Shown here in pieces: positions 26,461 through 36,990 of a DNA stretch of 64,000 nt (position 1 is its first letter; the number at the start of each line of letters is the position of its first letter). The stretch is from Fibrobacteraceae bacterium (GTDB lineage: Bacteria; Fibrobacterota; Fibrobacteria; Fibrobacterales; Fibrobacteraceae): positions 1 to 64,000 of the forward strand of contig JAGAKE010000002.1 in the NCBI GenBank assembly GCA_017625775.1, in the 5' to 3' direction. The position numbers and the translations under genes were made by a program. The notes under the pieces were generated by a model, which did no database searches, was not told the DNA's origin, and saw nothing but the letters and a program-made list of their open reading frames with translations.

Positions 26461-27564
26461 TTAGTAGGTAACGTAACAGTAAACATTCATAGAAGCAGTG
26501 ACTGTAATTTTTGTACCAGCTGCAGAACCATCTTTACAAGTTTCCGGAGTGATGTTTAAAGAATAATCAATAGTGTATGTTGTGCCATCAATTTCAAGTA
26601 GAACGCCGTTGCCTTGAGCTCCGCACACCATTTGACAATTTACTGCATTAGAAGGATATTGGGCAACAAGAGTTTGTCCGCCAGCGAAAACCTGGCTTGA
26701 AGAATCAGAAAGAGATGAATGAGCTATTGTAACATCTACCTGGTTTGGATCTACAACTGTTACTGTTTCGCAAGCGTAAGATTCAGTGGTTTTGTCTTTA
26801 TTCGTCACGTTTACCGTAACAGAAATATTTTTCTTGTGCATAGAGCCGTCGGTAAGCAAGCTGCCTTCTACACCATTGGCTGTAACAGCTCCGAATTCTG
26901 AGTTCCATGAATAAGATTCTATGGCGGATTCCGATTGTGCATAAACGGTCCAAGTAATAGTTTCACCGGCCAGGGCATTTGGTTTGTCTGGTTTACAAGA
27001 ATCAATAGTGATAGGAACGCCTTGTACTTGAAGGGTATCGCAAATAATGGAATTGCCATCTACTAAAAGCGAAGCAGTATAACTGCCAGAATTTTCATAG
27101 CGAATGTTGACTTGGTTCAACCCATTTCCCTGCACAGAATCTGAAGAAGCTCCTTCAAAAATCCAAACGAAGGGGGCTAGGATTTGATCCCAAACTTCAC
27201 CTTCTGTCCTGTAGAATTGCCAGGTGGCGAGTTCTCCTTTATTGATTTTTTCAGCAGAAGGAGCGCAGGTGCCGTTGATCTTTTTTTGTGGTTCGTTCAA
27301 CGCTTCTTGCCCACTTATGGTTTCTTGCATTATAGAAGAACTGCTAGGACTAGAAGTTCCTGTTTCCTCTTTTTCTGCTGAAGAACTAGAATTTTTTTCT
27401 TCGGTTTCATCAGCACCTGCAGAGGAGGAACCTTTTGAACTAGAAGAAAGAACTTCAGCATCATCGGCGCTAGACGAGGAGTCTGAAGAACAGGCTAAAA
27501 GTGAAAAAAACGCCCCGATTAAGGCGATTGCAAGTATTGAATTAAATTTACCAAACATTCTCAT
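26461..27564 (-). CDS. Ser-rich-linker surface lipoprotein with Ig/PKD-like domains
   Basis: A signal peptide ends with lipobox LLAC, followed by SSDSSSS, so the mature protein should be lipid-anchored. Residues about 20-85 are a low-complexity linker of repeated Ser runs with Glu and Ala, a style common in Fibrobacter envelope proteins. The rest looks like two beta-sandwich repeats (about 95-180 and 185-270; TITWTVYAQSESAIESYSWN resembles a PKD fold) plus a Cys-containing C-terminal domain. At least seven Cys suggest disulfides. I chose the ATG at 27564 (MRMFGKF); an earlier start at 27582 is possible. Function unknown; carbohydrate or surface binding is plausible. Confidence 0.75.
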   Translation of the reverse strand: MRMFGKFNSILAIALIGAFFSLLACSSDSSSSADDAEVLSSSSKGSSSAGADETEEKNSSSSAEKEETGTSSPSSSSIMQETISGQEALNEPQKKINGTCAPSAEKINKGELATWQFYRTEGEVWDQILAPFVWIFEGASSDSVQGNGLNQVNIRYENSGSYTASLLVDGNSIICDTLQVQGVPITIDSCKPDKPNALAGETITWTVYAQSESAIESYSWNSEFGAVTANGVEGSLLTDGSMHKKNISVTVNVTNKDKTTESYACETVTVVDPNQVDVTIAHSSLSDSSSQVFAGGQTLVAQYPSNAVNCQMVCGAQGNGVLLEIDGTTYTIDYSLNITPETCKDGSAAGTKITVTASMNVYCYVTY

Positions 27565-27693
27565 GGGTTCAAATATAAACAAAAAGGTATTATTTAAGAC
27601 ATATTTTTAACAGATTTCTGTTTCAAATGTTTAAAAAGTTTTTATTTTCTATCATGTTTGGGTGTTTTCGGGTAAAAAGAAAGGAGACGCATT

Positions 27694-30600
27694 GTGTCGT
27701 TTTTACCGTATGCACTTTTTTTGTTTTTAAGTGCGGCAAGTGTATTTGCCGTAGAACAAGAACAGCCAACCCCTTATGATTTAATTCGCCCTATTTGGCC
27801 GATGACTTGGGACACAGCGTCGGTTGAAAATGGTGGAACCGTAGAAAGCTTCAGTAAATTTGTTCCTAATCCTCGAAAGAGAAATCCGGTTCCAAAGGTC
27901 GGAAGTGTTCCTCAGGATTTTGTCCCGAATGGGATTGTTCCAGATACTTTGAATCAAGCTTATCTTGATGCACGAAATTTGCGAATTGGACGTATTCGTG
28001 TAAATCAGGCAGGGTATTTGCCCGACGATCCGGAACAGCAATTTTACTATGTATCTGCGGAAAATTGTGCAGAAAAATTTTCAGTTGTTGATTTAGAAGG
28101 AAAAGAAATTGCAACTGGTGGTGAATTTGTTTCTACAGGTCATGAAACTAAATCTTCTTGGAAAATCGTTGCGGGAACAAATGCGGCGACTAATAATAAA
28201 GAGCGTTATTCGGTGGAAACTACCGGTCCAGAGGGAATGGTTTGTGTGGCTAGCCTTGCTTCTTTTTCGCTTCCCAAAAATCAACGTATGCGAATTAAAG
28301 TAGGAAATGAATATTCAGCTTCTTTCATTGTTAGTGATAGAGTTTATTCTATGGTGCGCGATGCGACTATTAAATTCTATGGAATTAATCGTAGCGGAAA
28401 TTCTGAATCGTGGTTTCATAAACCTTCTCATACAAAAGATGGAGCGGGTTCTTTTGTTCAAGGAGATGGTGCGGTTACTGGTTTTTCAAGCAAAGAAGGG
28501 GCGTTAGCTGGCGGGTGGTATGATTGTGGCGACCATTTAAAAGAATCGCAAACGCAAGCTTACGCATTTATGGTGCTTTCAGTTATGGCTGCCGCTAATC
28601 CAGATAGAGATGAAGATAACTACGCCTATAATCATGGGGAAACTGTGAATACAGATGGGATTCCAGACATCCTCCGAGAAGCAAAACATGGAGCGGATTT
28701 TTTCTTGAATTCTTATCGATTTGCTGAGGGAATTGTCGATAATATGGTTGTTTCTGTTGGTAATTTTGGAGCAGACCATGGTTGGTGGGGGCGCCCCGAA
28801 AATCAAGATGCTTTACCTTTGACTTTAACAGGTCGTGGTGGCCCGCATGAACGTGATTTGCGCTTAGGAGAATTGGGTTCAAATATTTCTGGGCAAATTG
28901 CGGCCGGTTTAGCACTTCTTTCAAAAGAATACGCGCTTTATGATAAGACTTTTGCTGATTCATGTTTATTGGTTGCTAAAGAATTATACGACTTTGCTAA
29001 GAATTTGAAATTAGGAAAACCTACTTATGGAAATAATCGTCCGTTTGTTTACAATAAAGTTCCTGATGGTTGGTCAAGCGCTGCTTATAACGGTAACAAC
29101 GAATCTCACGATGATTTAGGACTTGCTGCCATTGCGCTTCATTATGCTTCTTATGACCCAGCTAATCCAGATATGTCTTATTTGAATGATGCAGTTGAAG
29201 AAAAATCTTATGCTAGCGCTCAAGAACCAGGACCAGGATTTTTCCGTGGTGGTTGGTTTGCTTTAACGCGAGATGGCATGAGAAAAAGCATGAAAAATAC
29301 AAGCTGGGCGAATGCTTACACTTATACACTTTATGCTTTTTATAAGCTTCTTTTGAAAGATGATGAAACGTCTTTGAAATATGGAATCAGTCCATCTGAG
29401 CGTCTTTGGTATGCAGAAAATGTAATCTATATGCTAGCAGAAAACCTAAGTAATGTAGCTTCTTCTGGCGGCTCTTCTATTACAATTCCTGGTAGAAATA
29501 ATTCTTTTAATATTTCTTTTGGTTCGCTTTGGTACAATATGCAAACGGATCAAACTTGGATTTACAACCGTTATCAAGCGGGAAATATTTTTGAAGTTTT
29601 TGCTTATGCTGATGTCGCGAAAGATTTAGAAGGAGTGCGTTTACCGCAAAAAGGGCAGCAAGCTTGGAAATCTGCGGAAATGCGTCAGTTAGGAATCAAT
29701 CAAATGAACTACATGCTTGGAGTGAATCCGTGGGATGTTTCATTCATGTTGGGCGTTGGCGATAAAAATGACGCGCACCCTCATCATCGAGCATCAAACC
29801 CAGAAGGCAAAAATATGCCAGGCGCTGCTTATGTTTATAATCCGCCAGTTGGAGCTCTTTTTGGAGGCGTTACTCCTGGAGATGAAAATTCATGGTCTCC
29901 TTCTACAATGAGTTGGGAGGATTATCATCTTTCTGAAACGTGTATTGATGGTACTGCAATGTTTTTAGCTGCAGGAGCTATGGCTACTCGAGCAGAAGAT
30001 TTAAATAGAGCTCCAAGTCAGGTGAATGTGGAAATTCGTTATGTTGGTTACGATTCGGCGATTGTAAATGTGATTCAAGATGTTCGTGGTCAATCAATGA
30101 TTCTTTATAGTGAAAATGAAACAGGACCTTTTAATCAGATGGCAATTGATACGGTGCCGGGTGTTAAACATACGATTCACATGAAGGGTTTGAAGAATGG
30201 AACAACTTATTATTTCAAGGTGGTTTCAATCAATTCAAGAAGTGAAAAGTATGCAACGAAATGGTTAGTTGATAGTACTAGCACTCCATTTTATTTTACA
30301 ACACTAGCAAGTGAACCGCCTTCCGCAGATATTCAAAACGTAAAGGTGTGTAACCTTTCGGCAGATAGTGCTGAAATTATGTGGTTTACGCCAAATGGTC
30401 AATATGAATCAAAGATTTATTGGGATACGGTTTTAACAACTCATGATAAAATGAAATGGAACTCAGGAGATGCTAATGCAGATGTTTCAGGAATACCCAC
30501 TAATTTTCATTATGTAAAAATTGGAGGATTAAAAGAAAAGACTACTTATTATTATGTGGTGGAAAGTAATGGTGTGCGTCGTAGCGTGGATGATAAAGGA

Positions 30601-33600
30601 AATCCTTTGAAATTTACAACACCAGTGACTCAATACGATTTTGAAGTGCGAACATATCAATATGAATTTACTGGTTTAGATTTTATCAATTTGAATATTT
30701 ATAACAACGAGGATCGTTCATTTGATAGTTTAACTCTTCGTCTTTATTTAACAGCACGTGAAGATCAAGTGGCAGAATGTGCTTTGATGATTGATTTGGA
30801 TATTTGTCAAGCTTACGATGAAGCAGGCTTTAATAAACCATGTGAAACCGATAGTGAAATTCGTGGTCTTTTACGTGGAGCGATGCCTGTAAAATTAGAA
30901 GATACTTATGATGCAGCAACAGGGATGTATTCTTGGTATTATCCGATTCCTCTAGGTTCAACCACGATAAAGTCTTCTTCACGCATGCGTATGGATTTAG
31001 GATTTTCTGTTGGGCTTTATCAAAATGGAAAATGTGATCCGCTTCGTTCTACTCCGCAAAAGCGTATGTCTCCAACATCAGGCGATTGGACTTGGGAACC
31101 TCATACTCGCGAAGAAGATGGAGCTGATTATGAAGGCATGTTGATTGAAGATAAAGATTTCGGAGATAGTGATTTAGCTCCTGTAAACCCTTATGTAGTA
31201 GTTTATCGCAAAGATGAATTTGTTTCTGGTTTTAGCCCGTCTTACCAGGAAATGACTACAAAACGTGCTAATTATGAAATGACGGTTACATTGGATGAAC
31301 CATTTAATGTATCGAATGGATCTTATATTCAAATCGATTCTACAACAAGTACAATGAAAGTAAAAGGAACGGCTTTTATTACGGAAAGTGGTTTTGTAAC
31401 TTCTATTTGGGTAAATGGCGTTGCATTAACAAAAGAACAAATGAAAACAGCCGCCATTTATAATAAAGCTACCGGAAAATTTGATTTAGATATTCCAGTG
31501 AAGTTAGCGATTGGAACGAATAAAGTTGATTTGACGATTTTTGCAGGTCCAGACCCAGAATGTGAAGCTTGTACAGAAAATGGTGGTTGTGCTTTTGTAA
31601 ACCGTAGTTATTTTATTCAGTATAGCAAAGGTGATAGAACCGCGGGAATTTTAACTCTTCTTCAGGAAAACGGTTCGTCGGTTTCAAGCCCTGCGGCAAC
31701 AGACGGCTCTGCAAAATTCTTTATTGTCGTAAAAGATAAAGACAATAGGCAGAACAAATCAATTCAAGCTAAATTGGTAAATTCTCGGACAGGCGATACA
31801 ACGACTGTTGCATTAGAACGAGTAAATGAAACTACCGGAGAATTCAAAAGCGAGTTGTTAATTCCAATAGATTCAAAAGACGCTAGTTACCCTAAAATTT
31901 CGTTCTTTGGTGGCGATACTTTAACAGTTATTTATATGGATGCAGAAGATTCTGAAGATGTAGTTAGCCAATCATTCTATGCTAATCCAACTCACCCGGT
32001 GCCTCAATTAGCAGCGCTTTATGATGAAAATTGTAATGCTATCGGAGAACTTCTTGTCGCAACATTTGGCGGTAGTTCTTTTGGTGATGAAATTTCTTTA
32101 GATAGTGCTTTGATTGTTTTAGATTCAACAGAAATATTCCCAAAAACAGAATTTATGATGATCCCGAATTCTGTTGAAGGAATGACAGCCTCTTTTGCTT
32201 TAGATGAATCTAAAATGCCTGAGGCAGGAGCTGTTTCTGGAAATGTCACGTTCTACATGACAGAAAAAGGAACGGTGACTATGGAAAAAATTGCCTTATC
32301 TGATAAAATTGCACCGCAGCTATTAAGTGTTACATTACTTGAAAATGAAGAACCAAGAAGTGTTCAAGATACTTTGAAAATTGCTTTTACAGAACCAGTC
32401 GTATTGCCTTCTAAAACAGCTTGGCCGTTACGAATTACAGATGGTAAAACAGAAATTTCTCAATCAGGAATTCTTGTACGTAATGTTTCTTCTACAGATA
32501 ATGGAAAAAGTTGGCTTTATGTGATTGAAGGTAATGTAAATGGTGAAGTTGTAAAAAAAGGTTTCCTTTCAGAAATTTCTGAAACCTTCATGGTTTCGGA
32601 TGTGGCGATGAATGGACTTTCAAATTGTTCTGGTCCAAAAACAATTGTAGAATCTGTTCGCCCAGTTCCAATTACTTTTGCCAAAATTTCCGATGAAACT
32701 GGCGATGGAAAACCTGATGAGATTTACATGGAATTTGAAAAGGTGCTTCGCGATAAAGATATGCTTGATAGCTTTGAAGTTTATTGGGGAAATCCAGCGG
32801 TATATCATTCTTTTGTAAAACCTTCTTTTGGTTGGAATGTTGATACGATTCGTGGAGAAAAAACGGCAAAGCCTGTGACAGCGATTGTTGATTCTTCTAT
32901 GGAAGAAAAGAAAACTATTTACAAAGAAGTAGTTGGTCAAAAAACCATTTGGTGTGATCAATTCGAAGTTGTTTTTGATTCTGCCGAAAATGTTTGGGAT
33001 TCTGTAAAAGTACAGGATTCTTTGGGGAATACAATGCAATACGCTTGTGGTTTTCAAGATTCAACCATCAACGTAACCAAAATTGATACGATTTGGAATT
33101 ATGTAGTTGATACGACTGGTTATGATACCATTCAAAAAGTTTATTCCGCATTCCGCGTAAATATTCCGAAAGGCGTTTATAATCAATTAACTTATGGCGC
33201 TAAAGAAGGAAAAGGTAGTGTAATGCCGCGGAAAGGAGAAGAAGGTGGGTTCTTTGACAAAACATATTCATTAAATGATGATTGCCCGCCGGTGATTCTT
33301 TCGGCTTCATGGAGTGCTCGTGAAACAAATAATGGTCAAATGGATTTATTAGAAGTTCACATGTCTGAACCACTAGATTCTGTTTCAGGTAATTCCTATT
33401 ATATTGAACGCCGTCGCGGTTCTTCTGGTGGAGTATTCTTACAGCCTTATTCCATTATGAATACTGACGGATTGAAAAAAGTAACGTTCCTTTACCAAGA
33501 TGATGCTGAAGATGCAGTTTGGTTTGGTGATTCTATTCGCTTAATTCCGGATTCGACAAGAAGTTATTATCGTGATAAGGCTCGCTTGTTCCCCGGACGC

Positions 33601-34230
33601 GAAAATCCATGGGTTCCTGTAACTGGCGTGATTGATAATGTGAAATTCAAAGTGAAAATGGAATCTTCTGTAACGAAAAAAGATAATGATATTGAACCTT
33701 ATGCAGGGCAGAAATTATCTGAAGAGGAACATTTCCGTTTAAGTGTTGCTAATTCTAGTGGCGAAAAAGTAATTGCTTCTGGTTCGGAAACTCTTGAAAA
33801 AGTAGATATGTCTGTAGCGAAAGATTACAAGCATGCAGGGCCTGTTTTCAAATTAGATATCACTTTGCCAGAAGTTCATGACAAAACGGAACTTGGTGAA
33901 TATAAACGGCATTATCGAATTGATATTTCTTTAATGTTATTTAATAATCAGGGAAGTTATGTTAATGAAATGAATTATCAATTTGATCTTGATGAATTAA
34001 TTGAATTCGTTTCTGCTAACAATGTTTTGACGCTTTATTTGGAATGGTGTTCAAAAGAAGAAGCTCCTGTTTCGTTAGAAGGTCGAAAAGTTGGCAGTGG
34101 TGCATTTGTAGCCAAATTTGATTTTGAAGCAAAAGCTTTATATGTTGCAGAACACCCTGATGAAGGGGATAATAGAAAACCGATTAAAGCGAATAAATCG
34201 TCAATGGTTACATTTGGATTTAGACGTTAA
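27694..34230 (+). CDS. Giant multidomain GH9 cellulase (endoglucanase)
   Basis: The 2178-residue secreted protein has a signal peptide (about 1-19), an Ig-like CelD_N domain (about 98-215; RIRVNQAGYLP) and a GH9 catalytic domain (about 215-770). Catalytic features are the Asp pair in GGWYDCGDH (Asp277/Asp280, Cys in place of the usual Ala), PHHR near 696-699 and proton donor Glu748 in SETCIDGTA. Two fibronectin-III-like domains follow (about 776-985). About 1190 further residues of beta-rich modules include an Asp/Gly loop (DETGDGKPDE near 1667) that may bind Ca2+. No recognisable CBM is seen. GTG 27694 is the start, with AAGGAG 7 bases upstream. It should hydrolyse beta-1,4-glucan outside the cell. 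The gene is monocistronic. Confidence 0.93.
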   Translation: MSFLPYALFLFLSAASVFAVEQEQPTPYDLIRPIWPMTWDTASVENGGTVESFSKFVPNPRKRNPVPKVGSVPQDFVPNGIVPDTLNQAYLDARNLRIGRIRVNQAGYLPDDPEQQFYYVSAENCAEKFSVVDLEGKEIATGGEFVSTGHETKSSWKIVAGTNAATNNKERYSVETTGPEGMVCVASLASFSLPKNQRMRIKVGNEYSASFIVSDRVYSMVRDATIKFYGINRSGNSESWFHKPSHTKDGAGSFVQGDGAVTGFSSKEGALAGGWYDCGDHLKESQTQAYAFMVLSVMAAANPDRDEDNYAYNHGETVNTDGIPDILREAKHGADFFLNSYRFAEGIVDNMVVSVGNFGADHGWWGRPENQDALPLTLTGRGGPHERDLRLGELGSNISGQIAAGLALLSKEYALYDKTFADSCLLVAKELYDFAKNLKLGKPTYGNNRPFVYNKVPDGWSSAAYNGNNESHDDLGLAAIALHYASYDPANPDMSYLNDAVEEKSYASAQEPGPGFFRGGWFALTRDGMRKSMKNTSWANAYTYTLYAFYKLLLKDDETSLKYGISPSERLWYAENVIYMLAENLSNVASSGGSSITIPGRNNSFNISFGSLWYNMQTDQTWIYNRYQAGNIFEVFAYADVAKDLEGVRLPQKGQQAWKSAEMRQLGINQMNYMLGVNPWDVSFMLGVGDKNDAHPHHRASNPEGKNMPGAAYVYNPPVGALFGGVTPGDENSWSPSTMSWEDYHLSETCIDGTAMFLAAGAMATRAEDLNRAPSQVNVEIRYVGYDSAIVNVIQDVRGQSMILYSENETGPFNQMAIDTVPGVKHTIHMKGLKNGTTYYFKVVSINSRSEKYATKWLVDSTSTPFYFTTLASEPPSADIQNVKVCNLSADSAEIMWFTPNGQYESKIYWDTVLTTHDKMKWNSGDANADVSGIPTNFHYVKIGGLKEKTTYYYVVESNGVRRSVDDKGNPLKFTTPVTQYDFEVRTYQYEFTGLDFINLNIYNNEDRSFDSLTLRLYLTAREDQVAECALMIDLDICQAYDEAGFNKPCETDSEIRGLLRGAMPVKLEDTYDAATGMYSWYYPIPLGSTTIKSSSRMRMDLGFSVGLYQNGKCDPLRSTPQKRMSPTSGDWTWEPHTREEDGADYEGMLIEDKDFGDSDLAPVNPYVVVYRKDEFVSGFSPSYQEMTTKRANYEMTVTLDEPFNVSNGSYIQIDSTTSTMKVKGTAFITESGFVTSIWVNGVALTKEQMKTAAIYNKATGKFDLDIPVKLAIGTNKVDLTIFAGPDPECEACTENGGCAFVNRSYFIQYSKGDRTAGILTLLQENGSSVSSPAATDGSAKFFIVVKDKDNRQNKSIQAKLVNSRTGDTTTVALERVNETTGEFKSELLIPIDSKDASYPKISFFGGDTLTVIYMDAEDSEDVVSQSFYANPTHPVPQLAALYDENCNAIGELLVATFGGSSFGDEISLDSALIVLDSTEIFPKTEFMMIPNSVEGMTASFALDESKMPEAGAVSGNVTFYMTEKGTVTMEKIALSDKIAPQLLSVTLLENEEPRSVQDTLKIAFTEPVVLPSKTAWPLRITDGKTEISQSGILVRNVSSTDNGKSWLYVIEGNVNGEVVKKGFLSEISETFMVSDVAMNGLSNCSGPKTIVESVRPVPITFAKISDETGDGKPDEIYMEFEKVLRDKDMLDSFEVYWGNPAVYHSFVKPSFGWNVDTIRGEKTAKPVTAIVDSSMEEKKTIYKEVVGQKTIWCDQFEVVFDSAENVWDSVKVQDSLGNTMQYACGFQDSTINVTKIDTIWNYVVDTTGYDTIQKVYSAFRVNIPKGVYNQLTYGAKEGKGSVMPRKGEEGGFFDKTYSLNDDCPPVILSASWSARETNNGQMDLLEVHMSEPLDSVSGNSYYIERRRGSSGGVFLQPYSIMNTDGLKKVTFLYQDDAEDAVWFGDSIRLIPDSTRSYYRDKARLFPGRENPWVPVTGVIDNVKFKVKMESSVTKKDNDIEPYAGQKLSEEEHFRLSVANSSGEKVIASGSETLEKVDMSVAKDYKHAGPVFKLDITLPEVHDKTELGEYKRHYRIDISLMLFNNQGSYVNEMNYQFDLDELIEFVSANNVLTLYLEWCSKEEAPVSLEGRKVGSGAFVAKFDFEAKALYVAEHPDEGDNRKPIKANKSSMVTFGFRR

Positions 34231-34257
34231 AGACATTCATTCAATGTTCGTAAAAAA

Positions 34258-34297
34258 TCTCCTCGAAGTTTTTTATACTTCGAGGAGAATTTTTTTT
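34258..34297 (+). terminator. Intrinsic terminator after the GH9 gene
   Basis: TCTCCTCGAAGT pairs with ACTTCGAGGAGA around a 7-base loop and is followed by ATTTTTTTT. Confidence 0.9.
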
Positions 34298-34343
34298 CAA
34301 AAAAAACTATCCAATGACCATTGCATAAATTAAATTCAATAAT

Positions 34344-36608
34344 ATGGGAACTGAGTTTTTAATTGCTCCAAGTTTAAGCTTTTCATATATAGTTTTTGTA
34401 TGTTTAGCCGTTTTATGTAGCTTATTCATTTATAACCGAATGTTTTCGTCATTACGGGCGAGAATGTTATTATTTCGAAAACTTCTTTTGCTAGAAATCG
34501 GTTGGAATTTTTGTTCTTTAATAACGGTTCTTCCCAATCCAATAAACTTAAGAGAACATTTTATTGATAGTCCTTTATTGTTGAATTTTGCGTTTATGGC
34601 ACAAACGCTTTTTTGGCTTCCTTTTGGATATTTTGTTTATAAAACAATCGTAATGGCTTTTGGCAGGCAGCCTTCTCGATGGATGAGTATTTATACTCTA
34701 GTAGGAATCATTTTATATTGGTGTATTTTTGTTGGTAGTATCTTTATAACACCTTTTGGATTTTCTGCTGAATATTTGGGCATAACTAGCACTATTATTG
34801 CTTATTTTTTGCTAGTTATTCCTCCAATGCTAATTAGTGGCATTAATGTATTTTTATGGGGGCTAGAAGCTTGGGAACCTCAAGAAAAATTTTATGCGAT
34901 GCGTGTAGCTGCTATTTTTTTCTTGTTTGGGGCTTTGGCTATAGGACAAGATATTATTTTGCCTTATGTATTTGATGGCGGTCCCAATCCATTAAATTTT
35001 TTGAAAAATACGCAAATTTGGGCGGCTATATTTTTACTTGCTCTATATCAGAATTTAGTTCCAAAAATTGAATATCTACAATTAAGAAAACTAGCTTACC
35101 ATGTTGAACATGTTGTTAATGACGGCGTAATTGCTTATAACAAAAATGGTCTAATCACTTTTGTTAATTCATCGGCCGCCTTATTGCTTCATCTTCCAGA
35201 AGAACGTATTGTAAAGAGATCAATTCAAGAAATATTTCCCCAAATAAATGTTTTTGAGCCTTCTTATGGTGTGCCATTTTTGATGGTGGTAAATAATACT
35301 TCTCATTCATTTCAATTTTCCGTTGTAAAAGAAGCTTATTGGCAGGGTTCAGAACATTTTATTATGATTTTTTCTGATGTAACGGCCGAAAGTTCTATTT
35401 TGCGAAAGTATGAAAGATTCAAAGAAAAAATGTTGCAGCAACAGTTGACGAACCAACAACAAATGCTGAAAGTTTATGAAGAAGGTCGAAATAAAGAACG
35501 CTTGTTGCAAACTTTGATTGATAATTTACCATTCCGGATTGCGGTAAAAAATCATGTAGGGGCTTACGTGTTACAAAACGCTCCAGACAAAAAAGTAGTG
35601 GGCAATCTTTATGGCGTAACACAAATGGATGCTGACGTTGATGATGCAGAAAAAATAGCGCAACAGGGAAAGGTTGGTCATTACGATCGAATTGAATATG
35701 TAAAAGGCACAAATGGAGAAATTAGCTCGGCAGAGCATTTTACTTATTTACCGGTTCCCTTAGAAGATGGGGAATATTATGTGATTCGTCTAGTGCGTGA
35801 TATGACTCAGATTTTAAAAATGGAAACAGAACGGAATATATTCCGCTTGCGCGAAACTCAAAAATCAAGATTAGAAGAACTTGGGTCTCTGGCTGGTGGG
35901 ATTGCTCATGACTTTAACAATATTCTTGGAGCGCAACTTGGTTTTTGTGAGCTAGCAATGGCTACCATTACCGAAGACGGGAAAACTTATAAATATTTGC
36001 AAGAAGTAGAAAAAGCATGCGTTCGTGCTAAAACAATTGTCGCCCAAATGCTTACAGATGTTCGTCAGTTGAAACAAAAGGAAGAAACTCAAAATCAAGG
36101 TTCATTTCGGCTGGCGGTTTTACTACAAGATCTTATTTCGCAAGTGCGTTCTACATTGCCATCAAATATCGTTGTCGTTTCAGGAACGTCTGAAGCGAAT
36201 TTAGCCTTGTTTGGTCAAGAAATGGATTTATTCCGTGTTTTGCAAAATTTGATGAATAACGGAATTTTTGCTATGCGAGAATCGGGTGGGGAATTGCGAA
36301 TCTTTGTAGAAAGAGTTATATTACAAGAACCATTACAAGAAGGATTCTCTCAAACGATTCCGCCGGGCGCTTATGCTCGTATTGACGTTTCTGATTCAGG
36401 ATGTGGTATAAAAGGAAGTGAACTAGAACGTATTTTTAGTCCCTTTTTTACTACCAAACCTCTTGGAGAAGGCTTTGGTCTAGGCTTATCTTCTAGTATA
36501 ACTCTAATTAGAAAGGCTCATGGCGAAATAACTGTTCAATCAATTCTTGGAAAAGGTACTACATTTAGTGTATATTGGCCTATGGTAGAACATAACGAAG
36601 GAGAATAA
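34344..36608 (+). CDS. Membrane-bound PAS sensor histidine kinase
   Basis: About seven membrane helices fill residues 10-240, an integral sensor of unidentified type. Two PAS-like domains follow (about 250-355 and 390-490; VVNDGVIAYNKNGLITFVNSSAALL is typical of the first). The kinase core has H-box GGIAHDFNNILG (His522), N-box RVLQNLMNNGIFAM, G1 DSGCGI and G2 GFGLGLSS. It begins a three-gene signalling operon with a lone receiver (1-base gap) and an NtrC-like activator. No clear ribosome binding site precedes the ATG. Signal unknown. Confidence 0.9.
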   Translation: MGTEFLIAPSLSFSYIVFVCLAVLCSLFIYNRMFSSLRARMLLFRKLLLLEIGWNFCSLITVLPNPINLREHFIDSPLLLNFAFMAQTLFWLPFGYFVYKTIVMAFGRQPSRWMSIYTLVGIILYWCIFVGSIFITPFGFSAEYLGITSTIIAYFLLVIPPMLISGINVFLWGLEAWEPQEKFYAMRVAAIFFLFGALAIGQDIILPYVFDGGPNPLNFLKNTQIWAAIFLLALYQNLVPKIEYLQLRKLAYHVEHVVNDGVIAYNKNGLITFVNSSAALLLHLPEERIVKRSIQEIFPQINVFEPSYGVPFLMVVNNTSHSFQFSVVKEAYWQGSEHFIMIFSDVTAESSILRKYERFKEKMLQQQLTNQQQMLKVYEEGRNKERLLQTLIDNLPFRIAVKNHVGAYVLQNAPDKKVVGNLYGVTQMDADVDDAEKIAQQGKVGHYDRIEYVKGTNGEISSAEHFTYLPVPLEDGEYYVIRLVRDMTQILKMETERNIFRLRETQKSRLEELGSLAGGIAHDFNNILGAQLGFCELAMATITEDGKTYKYLQEVEKACVRAKTIVAQMLTDVRQLKQKEETQNQGSFRLAVLLQDLISQVRSTLPSNIVVVSGTSEANLALFGQEMDLFRVLQNLMNNGIFAMRESGGELRIFVERVILQEPLQEGFSQTIPPGAYARIDVSDSGCGIKGSELERIFSPFFTTKPLGEGFGLGLSSSITLIRKAHGEITVQSILGKGTTFSVYWPMVEHNEGE

Positions 36609-36609
36609 T

Positions 36610-36987
36610 ATGGCAAAAGTATTGATTATTGATGATGACGAGCAGATTAATTTCTTGCTTCGAGAAACCTTTGAATTAGAAGGTTATTCTGTTGATACAG
36701 CTAAAAATGGGCAAGAAGCTCAGGTATTGTACAACAAACAACAATATGATGTCATTATCACCGATATCATTATGCCAGAACAAGATGGTTTTGAAGTGAT
36801 TTTAGACTTGCGCCGTTTGGGAATGTCTAATCGGGTGATTGCGATTAGTGGTGGTGGCCGTATGAGTGCCGACGACTATCTAGTGACGGCAGATCATTTT
36901 GATGTGGCTGCTTCTTTTCCAAAGCCACTAGACCGTAAGGCTATTTTAGCTAAGGCAAAAGAAATTGTAGAATCGCTTGGTAAATAA
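36610..36987 (+). CDS. Single-domain CheY-like response regulator
   Basis: The 125-residue protein is a receiver only, with acidic triad DDD near residue 8-10, phospho-acceptor Asp52 in IITDIIMPEQDG, Ser in AISGGG and Lys in FPKPLD. AAGGAG precedes the ATG. It is the only receiver in this operon with a phosphorylatable Asp, so it is the likely phosphate acceptor from the upstream kinase. The route of output to the activator is not shown by the sequence. Confidence 0.93.
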   Translation: MAKVLIIDDDEQINFLLRETFELEGYSVDTAKNGQEAQVLYNKQQYDVIITDIIMPEQDGFEVILDLRRLGMSNRVIAISGGGRMSADDYLVTADHFDVAASFPKPLDRKAILAKAKEIVESLGK

Positions 36988-36990
36988 TCC

